The translations under genes were made by a program, and so were the position numbers. Below are positions 18,149 through 27,496 of a stretch of 64,000 nt of DNA, piece by piece. The notes under the pieces are model-generated. The model had not been told where the DNA came from. It saw only the letters and a program-made list of their open reading frames with translations, and did no database searches. This stretch comes from Vagococcus allomyrinae (lineage in GTDB: Bacteria; Bacillota; Bacilli; Lactobacillales; Vagococcaceae), in contig NZ_JAEEGA010000010.1 of the NCBI RefSeq assembly GCF_017829975.1, forward strand, positions 135,401 through 199,400, given 5' to 3'. Every line of letters begins with the position of its first letter. Positions within the stretch are counted from its first letter, which is position 1.

Positions 18149-18838
18149 ATGAGTAATGTAGAATTTTCGCCATCACTGATGACGATGGACTTAGATAAAT
18201 TTAAAGAACAAATTACTTTTTTAAATAAGCAGGTAGGTTCCTATCATATCGATATTATGGATGGGCATTATGTGCCTAATATCACGTTATCTCCTTGGTT
18301 TATTGAAGAGGTTCGAAAGATTAGCTCACTGCCAATGTCGGCTCATTTAATGGTCAAAGATCCTAGTTTTTGGGTTCAGCAATTAATCACGTTAAAATGT
18401 GAATGGATTTGTATGCACGCAGAAGTATTAGATGGTCTAGCCTTCCGTTTAATTGACCAAATTCAAGATGCTGGCCTTAAAGCCGGGGTTGTATTAAATC
18501 CGGAAACACCCATTGAGGTTATATTTCCTTACATTGAGCGTCTGGACAAAATTACTATTATGACGGTTGATCCTGGTTTTGCAGGTCAGCGTTTTATCGA
18601 AAGTACATTAGATAAAATAACAGCATTAAGGGAATTAAGAGTTGAAAAAGATTACCGCTATGTTATTGAAATGGATGGCTCCTCTAATCGCCAGTCCTTT
18701 AAGCGCATCGATCAAGCAGGGCCAGACATTTACATCGTTGGTCGCAGTGGCTTGTTTGGCCTAGATGAAAGTATTGAAACATCATGGGACATGATGGTAC
18801 AGGATTATCAGGAGATGACAGGGAAATGTTTAGGATAA
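18149..18838 (+). CDS. alsE: D-allulose-6-phosphate 3-epimerase-like enzyme (AlsE/Rpe family)
   Basis: 229 residues in the ribulose-phosphate 3-epimerase family, with SPSLM at the start, HIDIMDGHYVPN, AHLMV, MTVDPGFAGQRF and a C-terminal IVGRSGLF. It is closer in wording to E. coli AlsE (SPSLMCMDL, HIDIMDGHFVPN, GLF near the end) than to typical Rpe. AlsE converts allulose-6-P to fructose-6-P. A pentose-phosphate role is possible because transketolase follows. GAGG lies 7 nt before the ATG at 18149. Confidence 0.8.
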   Translation: MSNVEFSPSLMTMDLDKFKEQITFLNKQVGSYHIDIMDGHYVPNITLSPWFIEEVRKISSLPMSAHLMVKDPSFWVQQLITLKCEWICMHAEVLDGLAFRLIDQIQDAGLKAGVVLNPETPIEVIFPYIERLDKITIMTVDPGFAGQRFIESTLDKITALRELRVEKDYRYVIEMDGSSNRQSFKRIDQAGPDIYIVGRSGLFGLDESIETSWDMMVQDYQEMTGKCLG

Positions 18839-18845
18839 ACTAACT

Positions 18846-18868
18846 AACGAGGAGCAATCCTCGTTTTT
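18846..18868 (+). terminator. Weak terminator or attenuator between alsE and tkt
   Basis: An 8-bp stem (AACGAGGA with TCCTCGTT) with a GCAA tetraloop and five T. It would lower read-through from the PTS operon into transketolase. Confidence 0.6.
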
Positions 18869-18883
18869 CTAGGAGGAAGAACA

Positions 18884-20881
18884 GTGTTTGATAAGATCGA
18901 TGAGTTAGGCGTTAATTCAATCCGTACCCTTAGTATGGACGCGATTCAGAAAGCAAATTCAGGACACCCAGGATTACCAATGGGAGCAGCACCAATGGCG
19001 TATGCCCTATGGACCAAACATCTAAAAATCAACCCAAGTACGTCACGTAACTGGGTCGACCGTGATCGTTTTATTTTATCAGCAGGTCATGGATCAGCCA
19101 TGTTATACAGCTTGTTGCATCTAGCAGGTTACGATGTCACAACCGCTGATTTAGAGAACTTCCGTCAATGGGGCAGTCGCACACCGGGACACCCAGAAGT
19201 TCATCACACAGATGGCGTTGAAGCGACAACAGGTCCTCTTGGTCAAGGAATTGCCATGAGTGTTGGTTTTGCCATGGCGGAAGCTCATTTAGCCGCTACT
19301 TACAACAAACCAAACTTTAAGATCGTCGATCATCACACCTATGCAATTTGTGGCGATGGTGATTTGATGGAAGGCATTTCGCAAGAAGCCATTTCAATGG
19401 CGGGTCATATGAAACTGGACAAATTGATCGTGCTTTACGATTCAAATGACATCTCCTTAGATGGTCCTTTGGACAAGAGCTTTAGTGAAGACGTGAAAGG
19501 TCGTTTTGAAGCGACTGGCTGGCAACATATCTTGGTGAAAGACGGCACGGACTTAGCGGCCATTTCTCAAGCGATTGAAGCGGCTAAAGCTGAAACAACT
19601 AAACCGACGATTATTGAAGTTAAAACAGTGATTGGCTTTGGAGCACCAAATGCTGGCACTAATAAGGTTCACGGCGCGCCACTAGGTGCTGAAGGCATCG
19701 AAGCCGCTAAAAAAGCCTACGGATGGGACTACCCAGCCTTTACCGTTCCAGAAGAAGTTAAAGCGCGCTTTAAACAAGAGATTAACCAAAAAGGGGAACA
19801 AGCCGAAGCCGCTTGGAATGAGCTATTCGCTGGTTATCAAGCAGACTACCCTGAATTAGCGCAACAATTCTTAGACGCATACGCTGGCAAACTACCAGAA
19901 AACTGGGATGCTGAAATGCCAACCTACGACGTTTCAGATGATGCTTTAGCTAGTCGTGTGACTAGCAAAGACATGATTCAAGCCTTAGCTAAAACTGTGC
20001 CGAGCTTCTGGGGCGGTTCAGCCGATTTAAGTTCATCGAACAACACGATGATCGCTGGCGAAAAGGATTTTGATCCAGGTCAATACGAAGGTCGCAACAT
20101 TTGGTTTGGGGTTCGTGAATTTGCCATGACAGCAGCCATGAACGGGATTGCTTTACATGGTGGTACCCGGATCTACGGCGGCACATTCTTTGTTTTCGTT
20201 GATTACATGCGTCCTGCTATTCGTTTAGCAGCCATTCAAAACGCACCGGTGACTTACGTCTTAACTCATGATTCAATCGCAGTGGGTGAAGATGGCCCGA
20301 CCCATGAGCCGATCGAACAACTATCAAGCTTGCGTGGTATGCCAAACGTGTCATTATTACGCCCAGCTGACGGTAACGAAGTCCGTGCAGCTTGGAAACT
20401 AGCGATGGCTTCAACGGATCATCCAACAGTCTTAGCCTTAACTCGTCAAAACTTGCCTGTTTTAGAGGGCACCAAAGAACAGGCGGAAGCCGGCGTTGCT
20501 AAAGGCGCTTATGTGTTATCACCAGCTAAAAATGGCACACCTGAGGGCATCTTAATTGCAACTGGTTCTGAAGTAGCGCTAGCAATAGCGGCTCAAAAAG
20601 AATTAGCGGCAGCAGGTAAAGACGTCTCAGTGGTTTCAATGCCAAGTATGGACCTCTTTGAAAAACAAGAGGCAGCCTACAAAGAAAGTGTCTTACCAAA
20701 AGCGATTACCAAACGAGTAGCGGTTGAAATGGGCGCTAGCTTTGGTTGGGAACGTTATGTCGGTGTTGAAGGGGCAACTGTGACAGTTGACCGCTTCGGA
20801 GCCAGTGCTCCAGCAGCAACCGTTTTAGCTGAATACGGCTTTACAACTGAAAATGTCGTCAATACATTTAATCGTTTATAG
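18884..20881 (+). CDS. tkt: Transketolase
   Basis: 665 residues, full length for bacterial transketolase. Landmarks include [12 protein letters not shown] and [10 protein letters not shown], the thiamine-diphosphate site [13 protein letters not shown]...DSNDISLDG, and [12 protein letters not shown]. It moves two-carbon units between sugar phosphates in the pentose-phosphate pathway. It starts with GTG, preceded by AGGAGGAAGA. Its codons look more strongly biased than those of its neighbours, as in highly expressed genes, so it may be the housekeeping copy captured at the end of this operon. Confidence 0.97.
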   Translation: MFDKIDELGVNSIRTLSMDAIQKANSGHPGLPMGAAPMAYALWTKHLKINPSTSRNWVDRDRFILSAGHGSAMLYSLLHLAGYDVTTADLENFRQWGSRTPGHPEVHHTDGVEATTGPLGQGIAMSVGFAMAEAHLAATYNKPNFKIVDHHTYAICGDGDLMEGISQEAISMAGHMKLDKLIVLYDSNDISLDGPLDKSFSEDVKGRFEATGWQHILVKDGTDLAAISQAIEAAKAETTKPTIIEVKTVIGFGAPNAGTNKVHGAPLGAEGIEAAKKAYGWDYPAFTVPEEVKARFKQEINQKGEQAEAAWNELFAGYQADYPELAQQFLDAYAGKLPENWDAEMPTYDVSDDALASRVTSKDMIQALAKTVPSFWGGSADLSSSNNTMIAGEKDFDPGQYEGRNIWFGVREFAMTAAMNGIALHGGTRIYGGTFFVFVDYMRPAIRLAAIQNAPVTYVLTHDSIAVGEDGPTHEPIEQLSSLRGMPNVSLLRPADGNEVRAAWKLAMASTDHPTVLALTRQNLPVLEGTKEQAEAGVAKGAYVLSPAKNGTPEGILIATGSEVALAIAAQKELAAAGKDVSVVSMPSMDLFEKQEAAYKESVLPKAITKRVAVEMGASFGWERYVGVEGATVTVDRFGASAPAATVLAEYGFTTENVVNTFNRL

Positions 20882-20892
20882 AGTGATGATGA

Positions 20893-20922
20893 AACTGACT
20901 AGGATCTCCTAGTCAGTTTTTT
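20893..20922 (+). terminator. Intrinsic terminator of tkt
   Basis: An 11-bp perfect stem (AACTGACTAGG with CCTAGTCAGTT), ATCT loop and a run of six T, directly after the tkt stop codon. Confidence 0.93.
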
Positions 20923-20984
20923 GCGCCAAACTGTTGAAAGTTGATTTTAGTTAGATTCTTCTTCTTGAGAAGGAGGAGATGGTT

Positions 20985-21113
20985 ATGTCAACGATTATTC
21001 AACGTTCAACAGGATTGAACACAATAGGTTCAACTGATATCAGCAGACTATATGCTAAAGTTTCCACTCTTGTCACGGCGTCAAAAGCTCCATTAAAAAA
21101 TCTTTTGTTATAA
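20985..21113 (+). CDS. Small hypothetical protein, 42 residues
   Basis: ATG at 20985 follows an almost ideal ribosome site (AGAAGGAGGAG, 7-8 nt spacing). The 42-codon frame begins MSTIIQRSTGLNTIGSTD and ends PLKNLLL, rich in Ser, Thr and Leu with a basic character. No family was recognised. Its 3' half overlaps, on the opposite strand, a fragment that looks like a response regulator. The frame may thus be partly chance, but the ribosome site is too good to ignore. Confidence 0.4.
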   Translation: MSTIIQRSTGLNTIGSTDISRLYAKVSTLVTASKAPLKNLLL

Positions 21114-21165
21114 AGGCTAAATCTAGATCATCTTCCACTAATAATAATGTTGCAATCTCAATCAC
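21073..21165 (-). pseudogene. Fragment of a response-regulator receiver domain
   Basis: On the reverse strand a 30-codon frame from GTG at 21165 to TGA at 21073 reads IATLLLVEDDLDLAFITKDFL in its centre. This matches the first beta strand, acidic pocket and first helix of OmpR-type receivers (ILLVEDD-x-D-L). It then stops, and no further receiver or DNA-binding sequence follows. An upstream TAA near 21188 closes the frame. It is the broken 5' end of a two-component regulator. Confidence 0.55.
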
Positions 21166-21460
21166 GTCTTTGCTTTTGCTTATTTTTTTTTACGGCCCAT
21201 CAATTAAGAGTATAAAAAGGGGCACTATGCCGAATGAGTCATCAAACGAGAGGCAGGAAGCCCGATCGAAAGGGGGATTTAAAGTTACTTGAAGGAAGGA
21301 TGTTTCCATTTGATTCTAACAAATAACGGCGGGTAATAAAAGAGAGGATTAGTTATCTGTTGTTAATCGTGTCACCCACTTTTCTGAGAGAAGGCTGTTT
21401 TGTTGCAGAGCAAGGGAGCTAATCTAAGAGGATTAAGGAGGGGCATTAATCAGCCATCAG
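21166..21460. other. Gap without a recognisable gene
   Basis: No supported gene in this stretch. AAGGAGGGG near 21438 looks like a ribosome site, but only a few codons follow it before the terminator hairpin at 21461. The sequence may be debris of the deleted two-component gene or an untranslated RNA. Confidence 0.5.
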
Positions 21461-21491
21461 AAAAAAGCGACAGGTCAGCTGTCGCTTTTTT
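21461..21491. terminator. Bidirectional intrinsic terminator
   Basis: A 13-bp stem (AAAAAAGCGACAG with CTGTCGCTTTTTT) with a 5-nt loop gives a T run on both strands. It can end the reverse Mga/RofA-like gene and any rightward transcript. Confidence 0.9.
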
Positions 21492-21548
21492 CTATGTTTG
21501 ATTTTTTTCGGCACTACTCAGTAAATAATAAGTATCCGCTAAATGCAT

Positions 21549-23033
21549 TCAACTAAACAGTAGCTTAGGCAGTAATTCCAACCATTCGATTTCTGTTGGA
21601 ATATTGGATAAGCGAATAGCTTTAAAGTGAGGGAACTCTTCTTCTAAATGATAATTGTACACATACGCGTCGACATGTAAGGCTTCTAGTAAAGCGGCTG
21701 TTACAGGTTTGTTAAAAATAAAGTGGGCAGTAGCACTTTGGGGCAACATGTTTAAAAGAACCGTTTTATAGTAATTCAGTGAAGAGGGGGAGCCTGTTAA
21801 TGAAAATAGAATGGTCTTTTGCCCAGTGATATAAAGTTGCAAATAGGAAACTGAAATCAGGGTTAAGCTGGTTGCCAAGTCTTCATAGTAAACAATGCGC
21901 AGTAGATTCGAATCAACGGCATCGTATAAAATAGTCATCCATTGATCAAAAATATCTGAATAATGTAGTTTGGTGTGCTCTTTCGTGTCCAAACTGACCC
22001 GTTGAAAGGCGGGGGTTAGTTCTGTTAGCAACATCGTGTTCAGTAAAAAGGATTGCAGCAAAATTTTTAAATCAATGTTGATGATGGGATTGAGCTTATT
22101 ATGACTAAAAAAACGCAAGATCGATGGTTCAAAATCAGGAAGGAAGTGCTCAAAATCCTTTGTGTAAAAATGAGTGTTGACTTCATAGGAGATGCTGTCT
22201 AAGCGTAAAATAAAGAGATAGACTAGTTCTTCTTCTGATAAGGAATTTAGTACAGGGTTATTGGCAAAGTTATTATTGAATATTTTTTTTAAGCGCAAGT
22301 AATTAGGTGACTCGATGTATTTATCCATTATTTCTTTTGAAAGTTTTACCGGGTGTCCAGTGGCGACCCGTTGTTCAAAGATGATGATCCAATGTGTTAG
22401 GCGATAATAATCCAGCAATAAGGGTTCTAAAGGTTGTTCTAATTCGTAATTTATCTGAGAGAATGAGTCGTATAAATCTGCTAATTGATCAGCTCGGGGA
22501 ATAAGAGAAGACCCTTCGTGAGCTTGTCTAAAGTAATTGAAAAAGAAGAAGCGAATATCCACTTCATTGCCAGTGATGTCTACAAACGGTCGAATCTGTA
22601 GAGATAATGAGTAACCTGAAAGAATTTTTTTCAAGATGTTCAAATGAGAACGAATGGTTGATTCAGAGATATAAGTGGCAAGTGAATAGTACTCGATCGT
22701 TTCTTGTTCGTTTTTGAAAATAGAGTCAATAATGAAGAAAAGTGGGTTATCTTCAAGCAAGTGATTGATAAAACCTGACAGTAGAAAAGGGTTCTCCGTT
22801 ATTAATGAGAGGCCTTCATTTTCTTTTGACATAATACTGATTTCTGGTGGAAATAATTCGTTCATTTTTTTTATTTCAGCTGATATTGTACGAGTTGAAA
22901 CTAGACAGACTTGAGAAATATAAGCAATCGTTAGCGGTCTTTTAGCTTGCAATAAGAGTTTGATAATATCTATTTTTCTTTTGACACTTTTGTCTACGAT
23001 AAGATTGTAACCGAGTTCATTCATGTTAGTCAT
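21549..23033 (-). CDS. Mga/RofA-like stand-alone regulator of the pilus locus
   Basis: 494 residues. Two N-terminal helix-turn-helix regions (TIAYISQVCLVSTRTISAEIKKMN near 35-58 and SLATYISESTIRSHLNILKKIL near 117-138) are followed by a long PRD-like body, the layout of Mga, RofA and Nra. Such regulators sit beside and control pilus (FCT-type) islands in streptococci and rlrA in pneumococci. The gene is divergent from the pilus operon at 23624 across a 590-bp gap. The start has weak ribosome-site support (AGAAAGCAGATG). Confidence 0.85.
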   Translation of the reverse strand: MTNMNELGYNLIVDKSVKRKIDIIKLLLQAKRPLTIAYISQVCLVSTRTISAEIKKMNELFPPEISIMSKENEGLSLITENPFLLSGFINHLLEDNPLFFIIDSIFKNEQETIEYYSLATYISESTIRSHLNILKKILSGYSLSLQIRPFVDITGNEVDIRFFFFNYFRQAHEGSSLIPRADQLADLYDSFSQINYELEQPLEPLLLDYYRLTHWIIIFEQRVATGHPVKLSKEIMDKYIESPNYLRLKKIFNNNFANNPVLNSLSEEELVYLFILRLDSISYEVNTHFYTKDFEHFLPDFEPSILRFFSHNKLNPIINIDLKILLQSFLLNTMLLTELTPAFQRVSLDTKEHTKLHYSDIFDQWMTILYDAVDSNLLRIVYYEDLATSLTLISVSYLQLYITGQKTILFSLTGSPSSLNYYKTVLLNMLPQSATAHFIFNKPVTAALLEALHVDAYVYNYHLEEEFPHFKAIRLSNIPTEIEWLELLPKLLFS

Positions 23034-23113
23034 CTGCTTTCTTTGCCTTGGTGCTAGGGGGAAAGTCTAACACCAAGTGTTGATTGTCTTAAAAATAGCT
23101 GTATTTTAAGAGG

Positions 23114-23143
23114 ATTATACATTAAACCATTTTGTCTGTCCAA
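23114..23143 (-). promoter_or_regulatory. Promoter of the Mga/RofA-like gene
   Basis: On the reverse strand TTGGAC (23138-23143) and TATAAT (23114-23119) are separated by 18 bp, about 80 bp before the gene start. The inverted repeat CTTAAAA/TTTTAAG lies just downstream of the -10 box. Confidence 0.6.
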
Positions 23144-23285
23144 TACTCGAAATTAAGGAATTAGGAAAGGGGTCTGATAGAGCCCTGTTTTTTTAATTTT
23201 TTCATGGGTAAGTGATATTTTTCAAAAAATTCTTATTGAGTTAACGATTAAGTCTAATAAACCTCTTTTTTTAAAGGTAATTCGT

Positions 23286-23298
23286 TCACAATTTGTGA
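23286..23298. promoter_or_regulatory. Palindrome in the pilus/regulator intergenic region
   Basis: TCACAATTTGTGA is a perfect 6-1-6 palindrome about 145 bp upstream of the pilus promoter. It could be a regulator site; no known consensus was matched. The rest of 23144-23441 is AT-rich and shows nothing else clear. Confidence 0.35.
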
Positions 23299-23441
23299 CT
23301 GTTAGGGGAGGGTGATGCAATAAATAATAGTTAAATAAAATGATATTTTTTGTCGATAAAGCCAAAACAGTTGTGTTTGTTGGTTGAAAATTTATTAAAA
23401 GATGTTTTTTGAAAAGGTTGTAGATATGTGAAAAAACTCGA

Positions 23442-23470
23442 TTGAGAGGTTGCCATTTGTTTACTATACT
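23442..23470 (+). promoter_or_regulatory. Promoter of the pilus operon
   Basis: TTGAGA (23442-23447) and TATACT (23465-23470) are separated by exactly 17 bp. The transcript would carry an untranslated leader of about 145 nt before the tip adhesin start at 23624. Confidence 0.65.
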
Positions 23471-23623
23471 GATGTCAGTGCTCAAGGGGAATCAGAAGCA
23501 CTGAATGGAATCAGGTAATTGTTGAACTGTTCATAAATAGCGAATAGATGGACGAAGTTGTCGGGAAATGTCTTAACAGTGACTTATCGTCATGTTGAGA
23601 GAAAAAATGAAAGGAAAGTGGGA

Positions 23624-26600
23624 ATGGGACAAGCTAAAACAAGAATATCTAAACTAAAAGGTGTCGGGTTGTTAGTGGTGATAGTGGTGCTTCTTACAAG
23701 TTATTTGGCAATCTTCGCTAAAAATGAAGTGAAACTAACGGCAGAAGAAATTAATCCTGTGACGGATTTATATCTATCTGAGGAAAGTAGCGATCAGCCT
23801 CTGACGACAATGATACAGCCTCAAATCAATCAATCGTTCACGTTAGAGGTTCATTCATTCAATAAAGAGGACGAACAAGTGTCGCTGAATCTCCCAGCTG
23901 GGTTAAGGATTGAAGAAGAGAAAACAATCGCCGCGAACCAGTCGCTTCGCGATGACTTAGCCAGCTGGTTAAGGAGTTCGGAAAAGGGCATTACGATCGA
24001 CATGAAGAAAGCTGGCGAGCTGATACCTATAACAAAATTAGTTTTGACTGCTGACTTGGCTAAAGATTATCGGCTGTCGTTGTCAACAGTACGAAAAGGG
24101 ACACCTTATCAATCAGCAGAAGTGCTACTTCAAGCAAAGGCATTGCTAACAGCTGAAGGAGATCAATTAAGTCCAGAACGAAATTTTCAATTGCCTAGTC
24201 CTAGAGTTGGCAATCAAAACTTGGATATAGATTTATCGGCAGTGAAAGGGACAGTTGAATCTGGTCAATCAGCCATCTATGAGTTAGCTCTTAAAGTAAC
24301 AGGAGCCAGTGTTAGTTACAAAGATGTTAAGTTGATCGTCGATCTTCCAAAAACTGCAAAGTTTAACCAAAATTTGTCGGAACTAGTCATAGCAGAAGTC
24401 GTGCCAGCGTACAATGCAGCTGATCAGACGTTGACTTATCTGTTTCCAGAGTTAGCCAGTGGCCAAACGTATAAACTGGCAGTCAAAGTAACGCCACCAA
24501 ATGGAACAACCCTTAACAATACGGTTTTATTGTCGAAAGTGACTTTGTCGGCAACTGGATTTACGACGGTCAGTGATACGGCTGAGATAAAGGTTACGGC
24601 GGCGACCCCCTTTACAGTCTCCACCTCATATATTGGAGTCAAAGATCAAGACAGTACGATCGCACCAAGACCCGGGGATATTGTGGTTTGGAAAGTCAAG
24701 GCTTCCGTCAATAGTCAAGCATCTAACTTGTTATTGTTAAAACCAGCCTCAGATATTGTGCTGCAAGATAATCTGCAGACAGGTTTGTCTTACAGTGGGG
24801 CAACGAGTACTGTTACGCCTACAGTGACCGGTTCTCAACTTAGCTGGACCTTTAAGGCTCCTGACCTGGTAGCTCAACAGTCAGCTTTAGCAATAAAGGG
24901 TGAACTATGGTCAACGGAGTTTTTAGTTTATACGACGATTTCCAAAACCATCGGTGAAACTGCCACCATCAACAAAACACTCAACATGAGTCTGACAGAC
25001 TATAGTGGGGCTGTTCAAAAGCAAACCTCTAATGCTTCGGGAATTCAAGTGACTTCGGGTTCGGGGAGTTTGATTACGGAAGAAAAAGGGGACTGGTGGT
25101 CTGGCGCATATGTGGCACCAAAAAATGGCTTAACTAATCCAGAAGTTGATGCGGTGGCATCCGTAACCGACACAGCAAAACTTTGGTTTCAGTATCAGTA
25201 TGTGACTCACGGTAGCAATGCTGAGTATTACCAAGACAGTGAAAAAACACGGCCTTATAACTGGAGTACTGAAACCGCTGTTCAAAATGGCTATAAGTAT
25301 CTGGCCTTAGGCGAACAGATCGACCCTAATTTAGAACTTACTAGAGTCCTTATCATTAGACCGCGGGCATCGATTAAGCTTTCAATTCCCGATGTCTCTT
25401 TACCCAAAATGCCTGCGATCACCCTGCGATTAGAAGTTAATCAAAAAGGGAATTGGCGGGAGTTGCCACTAGATACTTCGCGATTTGAAAATAAAGGGCA
25501 ATTTAGTAGCTACCGTAGTGAATGGGGACTGACTGAAAGCGATCATATCTTGTCCTATCAGCTCTACTTTGATAATGAGGATGGAACACCTGTTGATGGT
25601 CGCTTTGCTACCAATGGAAGTGGCGGGTTATATTCAATCAAAAAAGGTTTTATTGGCAAGGTGACTAATCGCATGACGACTACCGGTTGGATTGACAAGC
25701 AAGCCACACCGTATCATCGGTTTGCTTATTTGGACAGTCCCAAATTAACGGATAGTCAAATTGGCCCAAGATCAACCAACGTCGTTGCGCCAACGTCTAC
25801 CAAACCAATCGCGAGAACGAGCGTGTCCTTGAAAAAGGCCGATGGTAACCAAGTAGAAGCAGGTGATAATCGTGTCGAAGCGATCTTCTACAATGACAGC
25901 AGTTCACCGGTTCGTATAACCGAGCCATTAACAGGTATGTTATTACTGCCAGAAGGTGTCAGACTTAAAGATGATCCTAAATCCCAGTATCATTACCTTA
26001 ATGAACGGACGGCCTTGGTAGCGGAGCAAGAGACGACCGGAACCAATCAGATTGTCTCTAATGATTACAAGGGCACTGGTAGACAGCTTATTAAAGTTAC
26101 ATGGGATCGAACGGAAATTTTCCCCTCTAACTATGTATCGGTTGGTTTAGATGTCAGCGTTGCTGAGACGGCTGTTTCGCCTTTAACTGTCAGTGCCTAT
26201 TTTCTGACGGGGAATAATCAGCTAGCGGTACCGGCCAGTACAGGAAGTGTTACTGATTCAGTTTTGGAAATAGATTCAGACGATATCGACAGTGATGGCA
26301 ATCAGACGCAACATCGAGTGGTATCTCACAATCATTATCTGATGTTAAGAGCCGCCAATGTGCAGTCAGAAAAACTAGTAAAAGGGGATCAGGACACAGA
26401 ATTTAGTAAATTGGGGCACACTAGCCCAGGAGGAACGATCACTTATCGTTTAAAAATAAGCAATACAACGGCGGAACCTCTTACTAAATTTACCCTGTTG
26501 GATATCTTGCCTTCTGTCGGGGATTTAGGCATTACGGATAACAGTCCTCGAGAAAGCCAGTTTACCCCGATATTGACAAAAGAAATTCAGCTACCAGTGG

Positions 26601-27478
26601 AATGGCAAGACAAAGTAACGGTTTACTACAGTACGGAAACTAACCCCAAACGAGATGACTTAGTAAAGAACGTCATTTATCCAGAGACAACTTTAGAGTT
26701 AAAAAATCCGTTGACGGCCACAGAACCAAACTGGCTTAAGGCTGGGGAGGTGACTAACTGGGAGACGATTCACAGCTATAAAATTGAAATGAATGCGGGT
26801 GTATCATGGGTTCAAGGGCAAGCTATTACCATTGAGTTTGAAATGAAGGCTCCAGAAGAAAGTGAGCTAGCCGATAAAGAGTTAATGAATCGCAAAATTG
26901 ATGAACAAACCAGAGCGGCCTGGAATTCATTTGCCTATGCAGCTAATACCTTGCAAGCAGTAGAACCTCAACGAGTGGGTATTGTTATCAATGCCTTAGT
27001 TGGCAAGATTCCAATCGAAAAAGTGGATGCCAACGATCAGAAACTGCTTCAAGGAGCGCGTTTTGTGGTGGCTGAAAGTGACGAACAGTTAAAGGCTGGC
27101 CATTTTATTAAACTAGGTGCCTCAGGGGAACTTGTTTATCCTGATGATCCTGAGTATTCAGCAGACTTATTAAATTATGAAGTTACGACAGATGATCAAG
27201 GGCAGGCTGAATTTGAAAACTTACGCTTGGATAAAGCCAGTGGCACCAGCTATTATTTGCAGGAAACACAGGCACCTCAAGGGTATGAGTTACGCGCAAC
27301 TAGTGTTAAGGTCACAGCTAAATTACAAGCTGAAGCCACGAAAATTCAAATAGAGAACACCAAAAAAAGGACGTTACCCCAAACTGGAAGTATGAGCTTA
27401 ATTCTGAGTTTATTGACAGGGATAGGGTTAGTTGTAATAGGGAGTACCCGTTTTATAATCAGTAAACCAAAAAAATGA
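23624..27478 (+). CDS. Large LPXTG surface protein, probable pilus tip adhesin
   Basis: About 1284 residues. The start at 23624 is chosen because AAAGGAAAGTGGG precedes it and a signal/anchor segment follows at once (GVGLLVVIVVLLTSYLAIF). The body has repeated Ig/DUF11-like modules (for example YELALKVTGASVSYKDVKLIVDLP and ITYRLKISNTTAEPLTKFTLLDILP). A CnaB-type domain with the E-box YYLQETQAPQGYELR lies before the sorting signal LPQTG (27374-27388), a hydrophobic helix and a KPKK tail. First gene of the pilus operon, as is usual for tip adhesins. No von Willebrand A domain was noticed. Confidence 0.85.
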   Translation: MGQAKTRISKLKGVGLLVVIVVLLTSYLAIFAKNEVKLTAEEINPVTDLYLSEESSDQPLTTMIQPQINQSFTLEVHSFNKEDEQVSLNLPAGLRIEEEKTIAANQSLRDDLASWLRSSEKGITIDMKKAGELIPITKLVLTADLAKDYRLSLSTVRKGTPYQSAEVLLQAKALLTAEGDQLSPERNFQLPSPRVGNQNLDIDLSAVKGTVESGQSAIYELALKVTGASVSYKDVKLIVDLPKTAKFNQNLSELVIAEVVPAYNAADQTLTYLFPELASGQTYKLAVKVTPPNGTTLNNTVLLSKVTLSATGFTTVSDTAEIKVTAATPFTVSTSYIGVKDQDSTIAPRPGDIVVWKVKASVNSQASNLLLLKPASDIVLQDNLQTGLSYSGATSTVTPTVTGSQLSWTFKAPDLVAQQSALAIKGELWSTEFLVYTTISKTIGETATINKTLNMSLTDYSGAVQKQTSNASGIQVTSGSGSLITEEKGDWWSGAYVAPKNGLTNPEVDAVASVTDTAKLWFQYQYVTHGSNAEYYQDSEKTRPYNWSTETAVQNGYKYLALGEQIDPNLELTRVLIIRPRASIKLSIPDVSLPKMPAITLRLEVNQKGNWRELPLDTSRFENKGQFSSYRSEWGLTESDHILSYQLYFDNEDGTPVDGRFATNGSGGLYSIKKGFIGKVTNRMTTTGWIDKQATPYHRFAYLDSPKLTDSQIGPRSTNVVAPTSTKPIARTSVSLKKADGNQVEAGDNRVEAIFYNDSSSPVRITEPLTGMLLLPEGVRLKDDPKSQYHYLNERTALVAEQETTGTNQIVSNDYKGTGRQLIKVTWDRTEIFPSNYVSVGLDVSVAETAVSPLTVSAYFLTGNNQLAVPASTGSVTDSVLEIDSDDIDSDGNQTQHRVVSHNHYLMLRAANVQSEKLVKGDQDTEFSKLGHTSPGGTITYRLKISNTTAEPLTKFTLLDILPSVGDLGITDNSPRESQFTPILTKEIQLPVEWQDKVTVYYSTETNPKRDDLVKNVIYPETTLELKNPLTATEPNWLKAGEVTNWETIHSYKIEMNAGVSWVQGQAITIEFEMKAPEESELADKELMNRKIDEQTRAAWNSFAYAANTLQAVEPQRVGIVINALVGKIPIEKVDANDQKLLQGARFVVAESDEQLKAGHFIKLGASGELVYPDDPEYSADLLNYEVTTDDQGQAEFENLRLDKASGTSYYLQETQAPQGYELRATSVKVTAKLQAEATKIQIENTKKRTLPQTGSMSLILSLLTGIGLVVIGSTRFIISKPKK

Positions 27479-27496
27479 AAAGATAGAGGGAAAAAT

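Noticed and set aside
23222-23485. 87-codon reverse frame in the pilus/regulator gap
   Set aside because: It covers the pilus promoter, has no ribosome site and has the composition of chance AT-rich sequence.
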